64,000 nucleotides of DNA from Yersinia aldovae ATCC 35236 (GCF_000173735.1 NZ_ACCB01000025.1:1-64000), one strand, 5' to 3'; positions 11,751 to 26,221 are shown, counted from the stretch's first letter. Program-made: numbers and translations. The notes: a model not told the origin generated them from the letters alone.

Positions 11751-12380
11751 TCAGTATTTTTTATTTTCTATATACATAATGGTTGCGGCGACCCGTGAAC
11801 GTACATTCAGTTTACGCAATAAGTTGCGGATATGGACTTTCACGGTTTCTTCCGAAATGTGCAGTTCAAAAGCGACCTGTTTATTAGACATACCGCGCGC
11901 GACCTCCTGCAACACATCTAATTCGCGCTCAGTTAATTCAGAGAAAGGGTTAACCTGTTCATGGCGTGAAGATAAATACTGTGCAACCTCATTACTGAAT
12001 ACATTCTCACCGGCTGCGGCTTGACGAATATTTTCCAGCAATATTTCGGGTTCACTGTCTTTTAACAGATATCCATCCGCGCCTGCATCAATCACCGCGT
12101 AAACATCACTGCGGGCATCGGAGACGGTCAGTACGATAATACGTGCATCAATACCTTCATTGCGCAACGTTTTCAGCGTTTCCAGCCCGGACATTCCTTT
12201 CATATTCAAATCAAGCAAAATGACGTCCGGTTGGTGTTTGACCGCTTCGATAATGGCTTCACCGCCATTATTGGCTTCGGCAACCACGTCAAAAATGCTA
12301 TCCAACTCAAGTAATTGTTTTATTCCACGACGCATCAGTGGGTGATCGTCAACAATCATAATAGTGTGACTTTTGGTCAT
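11751..12380 (-). CDS. narP: Nitrate/nitrite response regulator NarP
   Basis: NarL/FixJ-type response regulator (209 aa) that activates nitrate respiration genes when phosphorylated by NarQ. The receiver has the acid pair DD at 11-12, the phosphoacceptor D57 in VILLDLNMKGMSG and K109-type motif YLLKDSEPE. The C-terminal LuxR-type HTH has LTERELDVLQEVARGMSNKQVA and the recognition segment SEETVKVHIRNLLRKLNVRSR. It resembles E. coli NarP more than NarL. It lies divergent from napF, so regulator and target operon share an intergenic region. No narQ is in the window. Confidence 0.93.
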   Translation of the reverse strand: MTKSHTIMIVDDHPLMRRGIKQLLELDSIFDVVAEANNGGEAIIEAVKHQPDVILLDLNMKGMSGLETLKTLRNEGIDARIIVLTVSDARSDVYAVIDAGADGYLLKDSEPEILLENIRQAAAGENVFSNEVAQYLSSRHEQVNPFSELTERELDVLQEVARGMSNKQVAFELHISEETVKVHIRNLLRKLNVRSRVAATIMYIENKKY

Positions 12381-12972
12381 GTAAGTAATGTCCCTGTAAC
12401 CGATATATACCCTTCATCATTCAAACTACAGTAGTGTTGGCTGACAGTTTCTTGCATGTCGCTTTTCTGTAATTTGAAATCTATGAGTATAGAAATTAAA
12501 CGTCTGGTTGCTGAATACGGATTATCGTCATGGTGATAGCCAATTTAGTGGGCTACGTTATCCATTATTGTTAGTAAAACTCTCCTCTAAGTGTACCTCA
12601 AAACTCTGGCCAGGTTCATTTACAGCAGCAGTTTATATGAAGAAATAATGTTCAGTATACAATCTGATTTTGATACTCATTCTCATTAAATGAATCGTTA
12701 TATAAAAAAGGAGATAACGCAAATCGATTTAATAGTGAGAAAACAGAAAAATAACCACCAAATTAATTGATCTTGCGCAATATATACGGGAGATTAACCA
12801 TAAAGAGTAATTATTTTATTACCAACTATTGAGTATTTATATAACAGACACAGAGGAATTTCTTTTATTAAAACAAATAAGAATAATTATCATCCCGATA
12901 GCTCCATTCGGGTTTTAAATGAATATTCTCTACCCACATGCAGGCGCGCCAGTAGATGTTAAGGATATCAGT
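12381..12972. promoter_or_regulatory. AT-rich narP-napF intergenic control region
   Basis: No gene is seen in this stretch of about 590 bp. TTGATCTTGCGCAA (12767-12780) resembles the FNR box TTGAT-N4-ATCAA, good in the left half and weaker in the right. Two imperfect NarP-like heptamer pairs follow: TAACCAT/AAGAGTA (12795-12809, spacing 1) and TACCAAC-TA-TTGAGTA (12820-12835, the preferred 7-2-7 layout). In E. coli napF is activated by FNR and NarP, so such sites are expected, though their spacing here differs from E. coli. Confidence 0.4.
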
Positions 12973-13465
12973 ATGACTGATTTATCGCGGCGTAAATTAC
13001 TGACGGGTTTTTGGCAGGCAGATAAATCGTCAAACAGCGTTATCCGGCCACCCTGGTCGGTAGCGGAAAGCGATTTTATCGCAGGTTGTACCCGCTGCCA
13101 TGCGTGTGTCTCTGCCTGTGAAACGGGCGTCTTAATTGCTGGAAGTGGCGGATTCCCCGAAATAGATTTTCAACGTGCTGAATGCAGCTTTTGTCAGCAA
13201 TGCGTACAGGCTTGTGATGCTGGGGTGTTTTTCTCAACAGAGCTGACCGCCTGGTCGATTAAAGTCAGCATATCAGAGCGCTGTTTGCCGTTGCACAACA
13301 TTGAATGCCGTAGCTGTCAGGATAGTTGTGAAACCCGAGCGATTCGATTTCGTCCGCGTCTCAATGGCATTGCCCGGCCCGAATTAGACCTTCCTGCTTG
13401 TACCGGATGTGGTGCCTGTGTACCCAGTTGCCCGGTTCAGGCAGTAACCCTCACCCGGAGCGACG

Positions 13466-13476
<11 letters not shown>
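12973..13476 (+). CDS. napF: Ferredoxin-type protein NapF
   Basis: Cytosolic iron-sulfur protein that helps NapA maturation or redox supply. It has three ferredoxin-type clusters (CTRCHACVSAC, CSFCQQCVQAC, CTGCGACVPSC) plus the CRSCQDSC group, and a Tat-like LSRRKLLTG start as in E. coli NapF. The ATG at 12973 (167 aa) is chosen because AAGGA lies 7 nt upstream and the product then matches the family. A longer frame from 12919 lacks support. It is the first gene of napFDABC and overlaps napD by 11 bp. Confidence 0.92.
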
Positions 13477-16224
<2,748 letters not shown>

Positions 16225-16234
16225 TACGCGTTGT

Positions 16235-16250
16235 CCGCCCTGCGGGGCGG
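16235..16250 (+). repeat. Inverted repeat between napA and napB
   Basis: CCGCCC and GGGCGG form a tight GC-rich stem with a 4-base loop and no T-run, 10 bp after napA. It could guard the napA mRNA 3' end or lower napBC expression; that is inference. Confidence 0.55.
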
Positions 16251-16318
16251 GCCTCGGCAATCACTTATAACGCTTATCCAGGGATGCTCAGGAAAGACGG
16301 TGTACTCAGGAGAACATA

Positions 16319-16786
16319 ATGAATAACTCGATTTTTACATCATTAAACCGCCGGTTTTTGTCAGTCATATCACTGTTGGCAATATTGGTGATAGCTGGCG
16401 TGGCAACGGCTGCCAGCAATGTCGATATGGATTTATCTCAATCGCCGGAAGTCTCCGGTACGGCTGAAGGCAAAGTGAAAATGCCGAAACAGCAACAGCG
16501 GATGGCGCTGAACTATGTCAATCAACCACCACTAATCCCGCATAGTGTGGATGGTTATCAGATCAGTAAAAACACCAACCGTTGCCTGCAATGCCACGGG
16601 GTTGAGCACTATCGTACCACCGGTGCACCGCGTATCAGCCCGACTCACTTTATTGATCGTGATGGCAAAGTCTCCAGCGAAGTGTCTCCGCGCCGCTATT
16701 TCTGCCTGCAATGTCATGTTCCACAAACCGATGCAGCCCCGATTGTCGGTAACAGCTTTCAGCCTGCACCCGGCTTTGGCCAATAA
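16319..16786 (+). CDS. napB: Periplasmic dihaem cytochrome c NapB
   Basis: Small subunit of periplasmic nitrate reductase (155 aa); it passes electrons from NapC to NapA. An N-terminal signal peptide (about residues 12-31, ending VATAAS) is followed by two haem-c motifs, CLQCHG and CLQCHV. Distal histidines are likely in HSVDGYQ and HFIDRDG. The ATG follows AGGAGAAC. It is 94 bp after napA and 21 bp before napC. Confidence 0.95.
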   Translation: MNNSIFTSLNRRFLSVISLLAILVIAGVATAASNVDMDLSQSPEVSGTAEGKVKMPKQQQRMALNYVNQPPLIPHSVDGYQISKNTNRCLQCHGVEHYRTTGAPRISPTHFIDRDGKVSSEVSPRRYFCLQCHVPQTDAAPIVGNSFQPAPGFGQ

Positions 16787-16807
16787 CCGAAATGAGCGAG
16801 ATGAGTT

Positions 16808-17407
16808 ATGAGCGAGATTAAAAAGCCCGGTGTTATCAAACGAATATGGCAGTGGTGGCGCAGGCCAAGCCGCCTGGCACTCGGTACTTTACTGCTGATT
16901 GGTTTTGTCAGTGGCATCATTTTCTGGGGCGGTTTTAATACCGGCATGGAGATGGCGAATACCGAGAAATTCTGTATCAGTTGTCATGAAATGAAAGACA
17001 ACGTGTATCAGGAATACATGGGAACCATCCATTACAGCAACCGCAGTGGTGTGAAAGCAACTTGCCCTGATTGTCACGTTCCCCATGAGTGGGGACCAAA
17101 GATGCTGCGTAAGATAAAAGCCAGTAAAGAGCTGTATGCCAAGACCTTTGGCCTGATTGATACACCGCAGAAGTTTGAGGCTCACCGCCTGACAATGGCT
17201 GAGAATGAGTGGGCGCGGATGAAGGCTAACGGCTCGCAAGAGTGCCGTAACTGCCATAATTTTGACAATATGGATTTCACCGCCCAGAAAACGGTGGCGG
17301 CGAAAATGCACAGTAAAGCGATTACTGAAGGGAAAACCTGTATCGATTGCCACAAAGGGATTGCGCATAAGTTGCCGGATATGAAAGAAGTACCTAACGG
17401 CTTCTAA
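16808..17407 (+). CDS. napC: Membrane-anchored tetrahaem cytochrome c NapC
   Basis: NapC/NirT-family quinol dehydrogenase (199 aa) that hands electrons from the membrane quinol pool to NapAB. One N-terminal anchor helix (LALGTLLLIGFVSGIIFWGG) precedes four CxxCH motifs: CISCHEM, CPDCHVPH, CRNCHNF and CIDCHKG. It is the last gene of the operon and is followed by a good terminator. There is no napGH here, so NapC is the electron entry route, the simple napFDABC arrangement. Confidence 0.96.
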   Translation: MSEIKKPGVIKRIWQWWRRPSRLALGTLLLIGFVSGIIFWGGFNTGMEMANTEKFCISCHEMKDNVYQEYMGTIHYSNRSGVKATCPDCHVPHEWGPKMLRKIKASKELYAKTFGLIDTPQKFEAHRLTMAENEWARMKANGSQECRNCHNFDNMDFTAQKTVAAKMHSKAITEGKTCIDCHKGIAHKLPDMKEVPNGF

Positions 17408-17435
17408 CAGTAAAACGCCTAATTACACTCTTCTT

Positions 17436-17465
17436 AAATGCCCCGGTTATCGGGGCATTTTTTTT
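17436..17465 (+). terminator. Terminator of the nap operon
   Basis: AATGCCCCG pairs with CGGGGCATT around TTAT and is followed by a long T-run. Confidence 0.9.
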
Positions 17466-17553
17466 TACACTTGTTTCTATTGCAAATAAACAGGGACTGA
17501 CGTTATCTAAGTGAATAAAATCTCATGGTGTTGTCAGGAGTAAAGAAGGTCTT

Positions 17554-18129
17554 ATGTCAGTCAAAATTGAAAATGTAAAAGAAGAACTGTTATCTGAAAA
17601 TTGGTTTAAGCTGCGCAAATATATCTATGATTTAAAAACCGAAAGTGGCACTGCGGTACAGCAAATTCGTGAGGTCTATGACCGGGGCAATGGCGCGACT
17701 ATTCTGCTGTATAACCGTCAGAAGGGAACGGTAGTTCTGATTGACCAATTCCGGATGCCAACTTATGTCAATGGCAATCCCACCGGTATGTTGCTGGAAG
17801 CCTGCGCCGGTTTACTGGATAATGATTCGCCGGAAGAGTGCATTCGCCGTGAAGCGATGGAAGAAACTGGCTATCAAATTGATAAAGTACAGAAGCTGTT
17901 TGAGGCTTATATGTCGCCGGGTGGCGTCACTGAAATAATCTATTTCTTCGCCGCTGAATATCATTCTGACCAAAAAGTCACCGATAACGTTGGGGTGGAA
18001 GATGAGGTAATTAACGTCGTCGAGCTGCTATTTAGCGAAGCCATTGCCATGATGGCCGATGGCCGTATTAAAGACGGTAAAACGATTATGCTGTTGCAGT
18101 ATGCTCAGATTCATAATTGGTTCCAATAA
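17554..18129 (+). CDS. nudK: GDP-mannose hydrolase NudK (Nudix)
   Basis: Cytosolic Nudix pyrophosphatase (191 aa) that in E. coli splits GDP-mannose into GMP and mannose-1-phosphate. The Nudix box is visible as [22 protein letters not shown] (in parts, residues about 88-110), with the catalytic REAMEE core. The flanking [16 protein letters not shown] and [14 protein letters not shown] segments are highly like E. coli NudK. The ATG has an AAGG about 6 nt upstream. It appears monocistronic. Confidence 0.93.
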   Translation: MSVKIENVKEELLSENWFKLRKYIYDLKTESGTAVQQIREVYDRGNGATILLYNRQKGTVVLIDQFRMPTYVNGNPTGMLLEACAGLLDNDSPEECIRREAMEETGYQIDKVQKLFEAYMSPGGVTEIIYFFAAEYHSDQKVTDNVGVEDEVINVVELLFSEAIAMMADGRIKDGKTIMLLQYAQIHNWFQ

Positions 18130-18330
18130 ATACCTTCCTCACCTGATACAGCCGCGTTGCTCGCGGCACTTATTTCCCCTGATTGTTGATGATTCCCTCT
18201 GATTGATAAGTAAATTCTTCATTTGATGCAAAAATGTTATGCAGAGTATGGCCTGCTTCATAGATTGTGATAAATGACTCACTATACTGTTTCTCTACCG
18301 CCTCAAAGCATAAAAGCAAGGGAACCTACA

Positions 18331-20610
18331 ATGGACGAACAATTGAAACAGAGTGCGCTTGATTTTCACCAATTTCCTACGCCAGGGAAGATTCAGGTAT
18401 CGCCGACCAAACCGCTAGCCACCCAACGAGATTTGGCGCTGGCATACTCCCCCGGTGTTGCTGCGCCGTGTTTGGAAATTGCCGCAGATCCGTTGGCGGC
18501 CTACAAATACACGGCGCGCGGTAATCTGGTTGCGGTAATTTCCAACGGCACCGCAGTGCTGGGCTTGGGTAACATCGGCGCATTGGCCGGTAAGCCGGTG
18601 ATGGAAGGCAAGGGGGTGCTGTTTAAGAAATTCTCAGGTATTGATGTCTTTGACCTTGAAATTGATGAACTTAATCCGGACAAACTGATTGATATTATCG
18701 CCTCGCTGGAACCGACATTTGGCGGCATCAATCTGGAAGATATCAAAGCGCCAGAGTGTTTTTATATTGAGCAGAAATTGCGTGAGCGTATGAAGATCCC
18801 GGTGTTCCATGATGATCAGCACGGAACTGCGATTATCTGTACCGCCGCTGTGCTCAATGGCCTGCGCGTTGTGAATAAACAGATAAGCGATGTGAAATTG
18901 GTGGTATCTGGCGCAGGAGCGGCATCGATCGCCTGTTTAAATCTGTTGGTGGCGTTGGGATTAAAGCAGCACAACATAACGGTATGTGATTCCAAAGGTG
19001 TGATTTATAAAGGCCGTGAGGCCAACATGGAAGGAACCAAAGCGGCCTATGCCATCGAAGATAACGGTCAGCGCACCTTGGGCGATGCCATCCCCAATGC
19101 GGATATCTTCCTCGGCTGCTCCGGCCCCGGTGTGCTTACGCAAGATATGGTGAAAACAATGGCACCCAGCCCGTTGATTTTGGCGCTGGCGAATCCTGAA
19201 CCTGAAATCTTGCCGCCACTGGCCAAAGCGGTGCGCCCTGATGCCATTATCTGTACCGGTCGTTCGGATTATCCAAATCAGGTCAACAACGTGCTGTGCT
19301 TTCCGTTCATCTTCCGTGGGGCACTGGACGTTGGTGCGACTACGATTAACGAAGAGATGAAACTGGCTTGTGTTCATGCCATTGCCGATTTGGCGTTGGC
19401 GGAACAGAACGATGTGGTTGCTTCTGCTTATGGGGAACAGGATCTCTCGTTTGGCCCTGAATATATTATTCCTAAACCATTCGATCCACGCTTGATTGTG
19501 AAAATCGCGCCGGCAGTAGCGAAAGCGGCGATGGACTCCGGTGTGGCAACCCGGCCAATCACTGATTTCAATGCTTATGTCGAAAAACTGTCTGAATTTG
19601 TCTACAAAACCAACCTGTTTATGAAGCCTATCTTCTCGCAGGCGAAAAAAGAGATGAAGCGGGTAGTTTTGGCGGAAGGGGAAGAGGAGCGGGTGCTGCA
19701 CGCTACTCAGGAGCTGGTTTCGCAAGGGCTGGCCTATCCTATTCTGATTGGCCGTCCGAGTGTGATTGAGACTCGCTTGAAGAAGTTGGGCCTACAAATT
19801 ACGGCGGGCAAAGATTTCGAGGTGGTCAACAACGAGTCAGATCCTCGTTTTAACGAGTATTGGCACGAATATTATCAAATCATGAAGCGCCGTGGTGTTT
19901 CGCAAGAACAAGCCCGCCGTGCGGTAATTGGCAATACGACGCTGATTGGCTCCATTATGGTACATCGAGGTGAAGCTGACGCAATGATTTGCGGCACCAT
20001 TGGCACCTATCATGAGCATTATGATGTGGTAGAGAAAGTCTTTGGTTTCCGTGAGGGAGCGCATGTGGCGGGGGCGATGAATGCGCTGTTGCTGCCAACC
20101 GGTAACACCTTTATCGCTGATACTTACGTCAATGACGATCCAACACCGGAACAACTGGCCGAGATTACCTTGATGGCGGCGCAAACGGTGCGCCGTTTTG
20201 GTATTGAGCCAAAAGTGGCGCTGTTATCTCATTCGAGTTTTGGCACTTCAAACTGCCCGGCTGCGCGTAAAATGCGCCGTACTCTGGAGTTGGTTAATCA
20301 GATGGCACCAGAGTTGGAGATTGACGGTGAGATGCACGGTGATGCGGCGCTGGTAGAAAGCATTCGCCACAACCTGATGCCGGATAGCCCGTTGAAAGGT
20401 GCGGCTAACGTACTGATTATGCCGAATATGGAAGCAGCTCGTATCAGCTATAACCTGCTTCGTGTAACGTCATCGGAAGGGGTAACGGTGGGGCCGGTGC
20501 TAATGGGCGTGGCGAAACCGGTGCATATTCTGACACCGATTGCGTCGGTACGCCGCATCGTGAATATGGTGGCATTAGCGGTAGTTGAAGCACAAACCGA
20601 ACCGCTATAA
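18331..20610 (+). CDS. maeB: NADP-dependent malic enzyme MaeB
   Basis: Oxidative decarboxylation of malate to pyruvate with NADP+. The protein (759 aa) is a fusion: a malic enzyme domain (about 1-430, with [23 protein letters not shown] and the nucleotide-binding [16 protein letters not shown]) and a C-terminal phosphotransacetylase-like domain (about 430-759, [29 protein letters not shown]) thought to serve allosteric control. The ATG at 18331 follows AAGGGA and matches the E. coli start; an upstream in-frame ATG at 18274 is unlikely. Confidence 0.97.
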   Translation: MDEQLKQSALDFHQFPTPGKIQVSPTKPLATQRDLALAYSPGVAAPCLEIAADPLAAYKYTARGNLVAVISNGTAVLGLGNIGALAGKPVMEGKGVLFKKFSGIDVFDLEIDELNPDKLIDIIASLEPTFGGINLEDIKAPECFYIEQKLRERMKIPVFHDDQHGTAIICTAAVLNGLRVVNKQISDVKLVVSGAGAASIACLNLLVALGLKQHNITVCDSKGVIYKGREANMEGTKAAYAIEDNGQRTLGDAIPNADIFLGCSGPGVLTQDMVKTMAPSPLILALANPEPEILPPLAKAVRPDAIICTGRSDYPNQVNNVLCFPFIFRGALDVGATTINEEMKLACVHAIADLALAEQNDVVASAYGEQDLSFGPEYIIPKPFDPRLIVKIAPAVAKAAMDSGVATRPITDFNAYVEKLSEFVYKTNLFMKPIFSQAKKEMKRVVLAEGEEERVLHATQELVSQGLAYPILIGRPSVIETRLKKLGLQITAGKDFEVVNNESDPRFNEYWHEYYQIMKRRGVSQEQARRAVIGNTTLIGSIMVHRGEADAMICGTIGTYHEHYDVVEKVFGFREGAHVAGAMNALLLPTGNTFIADTYVNDDPTPEQLAEITLMAAQTVRRFGIEPKVALLSHSSFGTSNCPAARKMRRTLELVNQMAPELEIDGEMHGDAALVESIRHNLMPDSPLKGAANVLIMPNMEAARISYNLLRVTSSEGVTVGPVLMGVAKPVHILTPIASVRRIVNMVALAVVEAQTEPL

Positions 20611-20660
20611 AACCTCTTCGCTCTTAGCATTGCAGCGTGATTAGCGGCTTTTGTTCACCT

Positions 20661-20686
20661 GAGTCACTTACCTGTGTAAGTGACTC
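20661..20686. repeat. Perfect hairpin downstream of maeB
   Basis: GAGTCACTTAC and GTAAGTGACTC form an 11-bp stem with a CTGT loop. It resembles the centre of ERIC repeats and may be a remnant of one. A second inverted repeat, AACCCGC/GCGGGTT, lies at 20751-20769 and may help end transcription. The rest of 20611-20898 shows no gene. Confidence 0.6.
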
Positions 20687-20898
20687 GGGGTCGGCTAAAT
20701 AGCTGTCTGGCCGCAATGCCAATGGCTTTGAGTATTCAATGGCTCACTTCAACCCGCTGCGGCGGGTTTAGACCTTTAACAATGTTGATAAGCGGGGAAA
20801 TGTGCCGGATGGATCGTAGCGGCGTGCGCCGCCGCCCCGCCAATCTCAGTGTGAAAAATGGGTTTATCAGTAACTCAACTCGCTGCGCGGTTTTTTAC

Positions 20899-21353
20899 TT
20901 ATCGGCTTCTTGCCGCTTGCTGTAGCCATTTATCCAGCTCGTTGGCGAATTGCTGGCGGTCACGCTGATTTAAGGTATTAGGGCCACCGGTCTGAATACC
21001 GCTGGCGCGCATGGTATCCATAAAATCTCGCATATTTAGCCGCTCGCGGATGGTATCTGGGGTATAGCGCTCGCCGCGAGGATTTAGCGCAATACCGCCT
21101 TTTTCAATTACCTCTGCCGCCAGGGGAATGTCTGCGGTGATAACCAGATCATTCTTCTCCACCCGCTGCACAATTTCGTTATCGGCCACATCAAAACCGG
21201 ATGCCACCTGCAAGGTGCGGATAAACTTTGACGGCGGTGTTTTCAACGGCTGATTGGCGACTAAAGTGACCGTCACACCAGTGCGGTCGGCGGCGCGAAA
21301 TAATACCTCTTTGATAACATTCGGACAGGCGTCCGCATCAACCCAAATTTGCA

Positions 21354-21354
<1 letters not shown>
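20899..21354 (-). CDS. YaiI/YqxD-family protein (UPF0178)
   Basis: 151-residue protein of the UPF0178 family, a PIN-like fold of unknown role. The start [22 protein letters not shown] holds the family's acidic signature, and [11 protein letters not shown] and [16 protein letters not shown] follow. The C-terminal [20 protein letters not shown] is also typical. ATG at 21354 overlaps the hemF stop (TGATG), so it is translated after hemF in an operon. The longer open frame to 21381 is inside hemF. Confidence 0.88.
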
Positions 21355-22337
<983 letters not shown>

Positions 22338-22514
22338 TCATTGTTGTACTCTCCGTGTGGATTAGCGCGTAATGTGCAAAAGGATTGACGAGATTTATCT
22401 GGTTTTTATCAAATGTCATTACCCACTATCACTCTGGAAAATATCACTTTAATATTGCGTGATATAATATTGCCACGATAATCAGAATATCCCTTAACTC
22501 AACGGTACGAACAC

Positions 22515-22940
22515 ATGGAAATCCGCGTATTTAAGCAAGACGATTTTGAAGAAGTGATTTCGCTATGGGAGCATTGTGACTTGCAGCGGCCTTGGAATGA
22601 TCCAGAGATGGATATTGAGCGTAAGTTGAATCACGATCCGGAGTTGTTTTTAGTCGCTGAGGTGAATGGCGCAATTGTTGGCTCAATTATGGGTGGCTAC
22701 GATGGGCACCGTGGGTCAGCTTATTATCTGGGTGTTCACCCTGACTATCGTGGTTGTGGCTTTGCCAATGCGCTGATCAGCCGCCTTGAGAAGAAACTCA
22801 TCGCCCGTGGCTGCCCGAAGCTGAATATCATGGTGCGCGAAGACAATGACGCGGTAATTGGTATGTATGAAAAGCTGGATTACGAGACGCAAGACAGCAT
22901 CATGCTGGGCAAACGGTTGATTGTCGATCAGGGGTATTGA
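22515..22940 (+). CDS. ypeA: GNAT acetyltransferase YpeA (3' end supplied by the island)
   Basis: 141-residue Gcn5-type acetyltransferase of unknown substrate, like E. coli YpeA. The acetyl-CoA site [26 protein letters not shown] is complete. From codon 82 (22758) on, the sequence is duplicated at 38533-38715, at the far end of the genomic island. The two 183-bp copies differ at about 18 bases yet encode 60 residues with a single change (Ser to Thr). So the present C-terminus most likely arrived with the island and restored the gene upon integration. Confidence 0.93.
   Translation: MEIRVFKQDDFEEVISLWEHCDLQRPWNDPEMDIERKLNHDPELFLVAEVNGAIVGSIMGGYDGHRGSAYYLGVHPDYRGCGFANALISRLEKKLIARGCPKLNIMVREDNDAVIGMYEKLDYETQDSIMLGKRLIVDQGY
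22758..22783 (+). repeat. Left attachment core (attL) inside ypeA
   Basis: 26 bp beginning GGCTTTGCCAATGCGCTGAT are identical to 38533-38558. Sequence upstream is unrelated at the two places, and downstream the copies are similar but diverged, so this block is the likely crossover core. Confidence 0.75.
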
Positions 22941-23156
22941 GGGTTTAGTTAGTTGAATTTAAAGGGTATTGGTTTTAAGTTTACTTTTAATTCAATAGCG
23001 CCACTGGCCGAAATGACCGAGCAACAGATAAGGTGATTTTGGCCTTTATCTAAAAAATTTCAGTCGCTAATCTTTCTGTTTCCAGCTGTTTTTCTCTCCT
23101 CATATTGACCTTATTTGCCATAACTTATCCATGCGCATAGATAAATAAAATCTTTT

Positions 23157-23175
23157 TTGCCACACTCTTGCCACA
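23157..23175 (+). promoter_or_regulatory. Paired TTGCCACA sites before the integrase (candidate arm sites)
   Basis: TTGCCACA occurs at 23157-23164 and 23168-23175, 11 bp apart, and again near the other end of the island at 38409-38416 beside a further GCCACAATC. Their place inside both ends suits integrase arm-type or excisionase binding; this is inference. Confidence 0.4.
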
Positions 23176-23197
23176 GTTAGAAATAAAAGAGTGCAGA

Positions 23198-24316
23198 ATG
23201 GCGACGATCCGCAAGCGTGGTGCCTATCAATGGGAAACTCAAATCCGTAAACGTGGCTTCCCGTCACAAACTAAAACGTTTAATACCAAAGCCGAGGCTG
23301 ATGCCTGGGCAAAAATGGTTGAGTCGGAAATGGCTCGCGGCGTGTGGCTTAGTCGTAGCGAATCGGAATCGACAACGCTATATGACTCGCTTGTGCGTTA
23401 TGAAAATGAAATTGTCGCCAACAAAAAGGGAGCGGTACAAGATAGGTCTATTATCCGCATCTTTAAACGGCAACCATTAGCCAGATGTTATATGGCCAGT
23501 ATTCGTAGTGCCGATGTCGCCAAATTAAGAGACGAATGGCTAAAAGACTATGCGCCGGCTACGGTGCTACGCCGCCTATCTCTGCTTTCTCACTTATTTA
23601 ATATTTCCCGCAAAGAGTGGGGAATGGAAAGCCTGATTAATCCTGTTGATCTGATCCGTAAACCACAGCCGGATAATGCCCGTACACGGCGTATAGCTGT
23701 TGAAGTTGTGCCAGCCATAGACGAATCAGATAATGAGCTTAAAACGCCAAGAAACACCGTTCAGGACGAAATCGAGCGGATTATTACCAATACTCAATCT
23801 CCGATATTGCCATCAGCGGTTTGCCTGGCGTTGGAAACGGCTATGCGACGTGGTGAAATTGTTGGGTTACGCTGGAAATATGTCGATTTAAAGCTGCGTG
23901 TCGCTCATCTGCCCAAGACGAAAAATGGCGATTCGCGTGATGTACCGCTTTCTTCAAAGGCGGTGGCCGCATTAGAAAAGTTAAAGGTTATCGCGGAGGC
24001 CAGGGAAGAGGACGATAATTCAACTGATGATCGGGTATTTAAAGCCCGAGTTGACGCAATAAGCTGTGCATTCGATAGGGCCAGAAAGCGCGCTCGTAAG
24101 TTGTATGAGCAAGAATGTGCTGCTTTAGGAAAGAAAGCCAACTCAGATTATTTGCTGGATTTACGGTTCCACGATTTACGCCATGAAGCCACATCACGCC
24201 TAGCTGAAATCTTTCCCATGCACGAACTCACAAAAATAACGGGTCATAAAGACCCTAGAATGCTGATGAGATACTATCATCCTAGGGCAGAGGACTTGGC
24301 TAAGAAGCTTCATTAA
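23198..24316 (+). CDS. Tyrosine site-specific integrase
   Basis: 372-residue phage-type tyrosine recombinase, expected to integrate and excise this island at ypeA. An N-terminal arm-binding domain (RKRGAYQWETQIRKRG, TKAEADAWAKMVESEM) and core-binding SAM-like domain precede the catalytic part. Catalytic residues are visible: R217 in TAMRRGEIVGLRW, H325 and R328 in HDLRHEA, H350 in GHKDP and Y359 in MLMRYYHP. The ATG at 23198 is chosen because MATIRKRG is the usual beginning. It reads away from attL into the island. Confidence 0.93.
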   Translation: MATIRKRGAYQWETQIRKRGFPSQTKTFNTKAEADAWAKMVESEMARGVWLSRSESESTTLYDSLVRYENEIVANKKGAVQDRSIIRIFKRQPLARCYMASIRSADVAKLRDEWLKDYAPATVLRRLSLLSHLFNISRKEWGMESLINPVDLIRKPQPDNARTRRIAVEVVPAIDESDNELKTPRNTVQDEIERIITNTQSPILPSAVCLALETAMRRGEIVGLRWKYVDLKLRVAHLPKTKNGDSRDVPLSSKAVAALEKLKVIAEAREEDDNSTDDRVFKARVDAISCAFDRARKRARKLYEQECAALGKKANSDYLLDLRFHDLRHEATSRLAEIFPMHELTKITGHKDPRMLMRYYHPRAEDLAKKLH

Positions 24317-24346
24317 TACATTACTTTAACGCATAAGGATATAAAA

Positions 24347-26128
24347 TTGAAAATAGAAGAAATTGTCCTAATTAAAAGTGCTCAGTTTTATAAAGTAAAT
24401 AAAGTAATCACTAAAAAAACTATAAACAGCATGTTTGATGAACTCTCTGAGTTCAAAATTGGACGATATTTACTGAAAGAATGTAAAATAGATGGTGTTA
24501 CCAATGCTGTTGAATTCAAATACTCTATTGCTGTATATAAAGTAGAAACCGAACCTTCATTTATACATAATTCCTCTTTGAGGGAAGTTAAATTTTCATA
24601 TGTTCTATTGTTGGAAATTGATGACTCCCTTGTTATTTTTAAGAAAAATATAGACTCCCCCGAAAAAAAGTTATCGAAGTATATATCTGAATATGATTAT
24701 GAGTATTTCTGTCATTTCGGTGGTGGCTTGAATCCTGAGTATGAACGAGTTTCCATGAGTAACATGAGTATATCTGATGCGGTAATCAGGTCTCGAACTT
24801 TAGAAGCGTATAAACTGAATGGAATCATACCACTTAATTCAGCAAGCAGATCAGTACCTAAAAATTTTAGGGTTAAAATTGACAATGGTATATATTCCCT
24901 TTGTCCTAACTCATCGAGAGTTACATTAAGAGATAAAGCTGTTGGTATTTACCCACTTGTTGTTTGGGCTAGCGAAACTATACTTGAAATAAAAAATACA
25001 CTTAGTAGAAGTGATTTCCTTGATAATTTTGCAACACCAATTGTTTTAGAGGATATTATATTAAAGGGGGGGTATATCGCATCTGTTTTTTTTGATTTTA
25101 ATGAACTTGATAAACAGATTAGAGGTAATAATCCTATTTATAAATTGATGATTGATAATGGAGTTGGTGAATTAATAGATTTGGATGATAAAAAACTGAA
25201 GAGATTTTTTAATGCTTTCAAATCACCAATATTAGTACTTAACAATAAATTAAAGATAAAAGGCAAGATGTTAAAAGGGAGTATCATACCAAACAAAAAA
25301 ACAATAACTATTAAAGTCGATCTGTTCAATAAATTTGTTATTGTTGATGGTAATAACCAAGAGATAACTATAGGTAGTTATATAAATAAGTATAAACCCT
25401 TCTTGGCAACTTTTAACTCTCCAAACTATATATGTTATTCAAGAAGTTGTTTTGAAGACAGAAAAATACTTAATAATCTTAAATCAGTCATTAATATTTT
25501 AGATGATTCATATGACTTTTCATCGGTTATTTCTGAAAAATGCAAACCACATGGGAATAATATAACCGAATTCCCAGAAAAATCTTTGTTTTACCATGTT
25601 GAGAAGATGTATATTAGCAATAACTCAATTTTAATATGTGATGATATGAATGATGAATGGGCTGATCATATACATATTGAATGCGATAATAATCCATCAA
25701 TATCATTTATTCATTCAAAATATACTAAAAAAGATAGCTATGGAGCTAGTAAATTCCATGAGGTAGTCTCGCAAGCATTAAAAAACATAGGGATGATGTA
25801 TGGGGATATTGAGAGTATCGAGAATAAGTACACGCAAAAATGGAGCAAAAATTATGAGGAAACAAATATCACTAGAGTTAGAGGAAATAAAAAATTGGAT
25901 GATGTGAAAAAAGCATTTAATAGTATAAGTTCTAACCCAAATACAGTGAGGAAAATAGTTTTAGCAACGCCTTTTATACGGAGAAAAGAAGTTGAATCTA
26001 TATTCGAAAACATTGAGCGGAATGGTCATGGTGAGGCTTATCATATACAGTTAATTTGGTTAATTAGCACGTTTGTTAGTGCTTGTCAGGAATATGGTAT
26101 TCAACCTAAAATTTTATGTAAAAAATAA
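24347..26128 (+). CDS. Unknown 593-aa protein with a PD-(D/E)XK-like nuclease segment
   Basis: I do not recognise the family. The protein is long, AT-rich in coding and has no membrane segment or signal. Its C-terminal third carries a pattern like that of PD-(D/E)XK nucleases found in restriction genes: EWADHI with D440, then ISFIHSKYT with H456 and K458, then GASKFHEVVSQALKNI. The N-terminal 400 residues show nothing clear. The gene starts with TTG after a good AAGGAT site. It lies 30 bp after int and 93 bp before a helicase gene on the same strand, which suggests a nuclease-helicase pair acting on DNA. The nuclease call is inference from motif shape. Confidence 0.6.
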   Translation: MKIEEIVLIKSAQFYKVNKVITKKTINSMFDELSEFKIGRYLLKECKIDGVTNAVEFKYSIAVYKVETEPSFIHNSSLREVKFSYVLLLEIDDSLVIFKKNIDSPEKKLSKYISEYDYEYFCHFGGGLNPEYERVSMSNMSISDAVIRSRTLEAYKLNGIIPLNSASRSVPKNFRVKIDNGIYSLCPNSSRVTLRDKAVGIYPLVVWASETILEIKNTLSRSDFLDNFATPIVLEDIILKGGYIASVFFDFNELDKQIRGNNPIYKLMIDNGVGELIDLDDKKLKRFFNAFKSPILVLNNKLKIKGKMLKGSIIPNKKTITIKVDLFNKFVIVDGNNQEITIGSYINKYKPFLATFNSPNYICYSRSCFEDRKILNNLKSVINILDDSYDFSSVISEKCKPHGNNITEFPEKSLFYHVEKMYISNNSILICDDMNDEWADHIHIECDNNPSISFIHSKYTKKDSYGASKFHEVVSQALKNIGMMYGDIESIENKYTQKWSKNYEETNITRVRGNKKLDDVKKAFNSISSNPNTVRKIVLATPFIRRKEVESIFENIERNGHGEAYHIQLIWLISTFVSACQEYGIQPKILCKK

Positions 26129-26221
26129 TAAAGAGTTACTTCATAGCGAACATCTTTATATATAGACAATTAGTTAATGTTGTTGTCCTAAATTTTAAAG
26201 TTAACGAAAAAGTGAGTAATC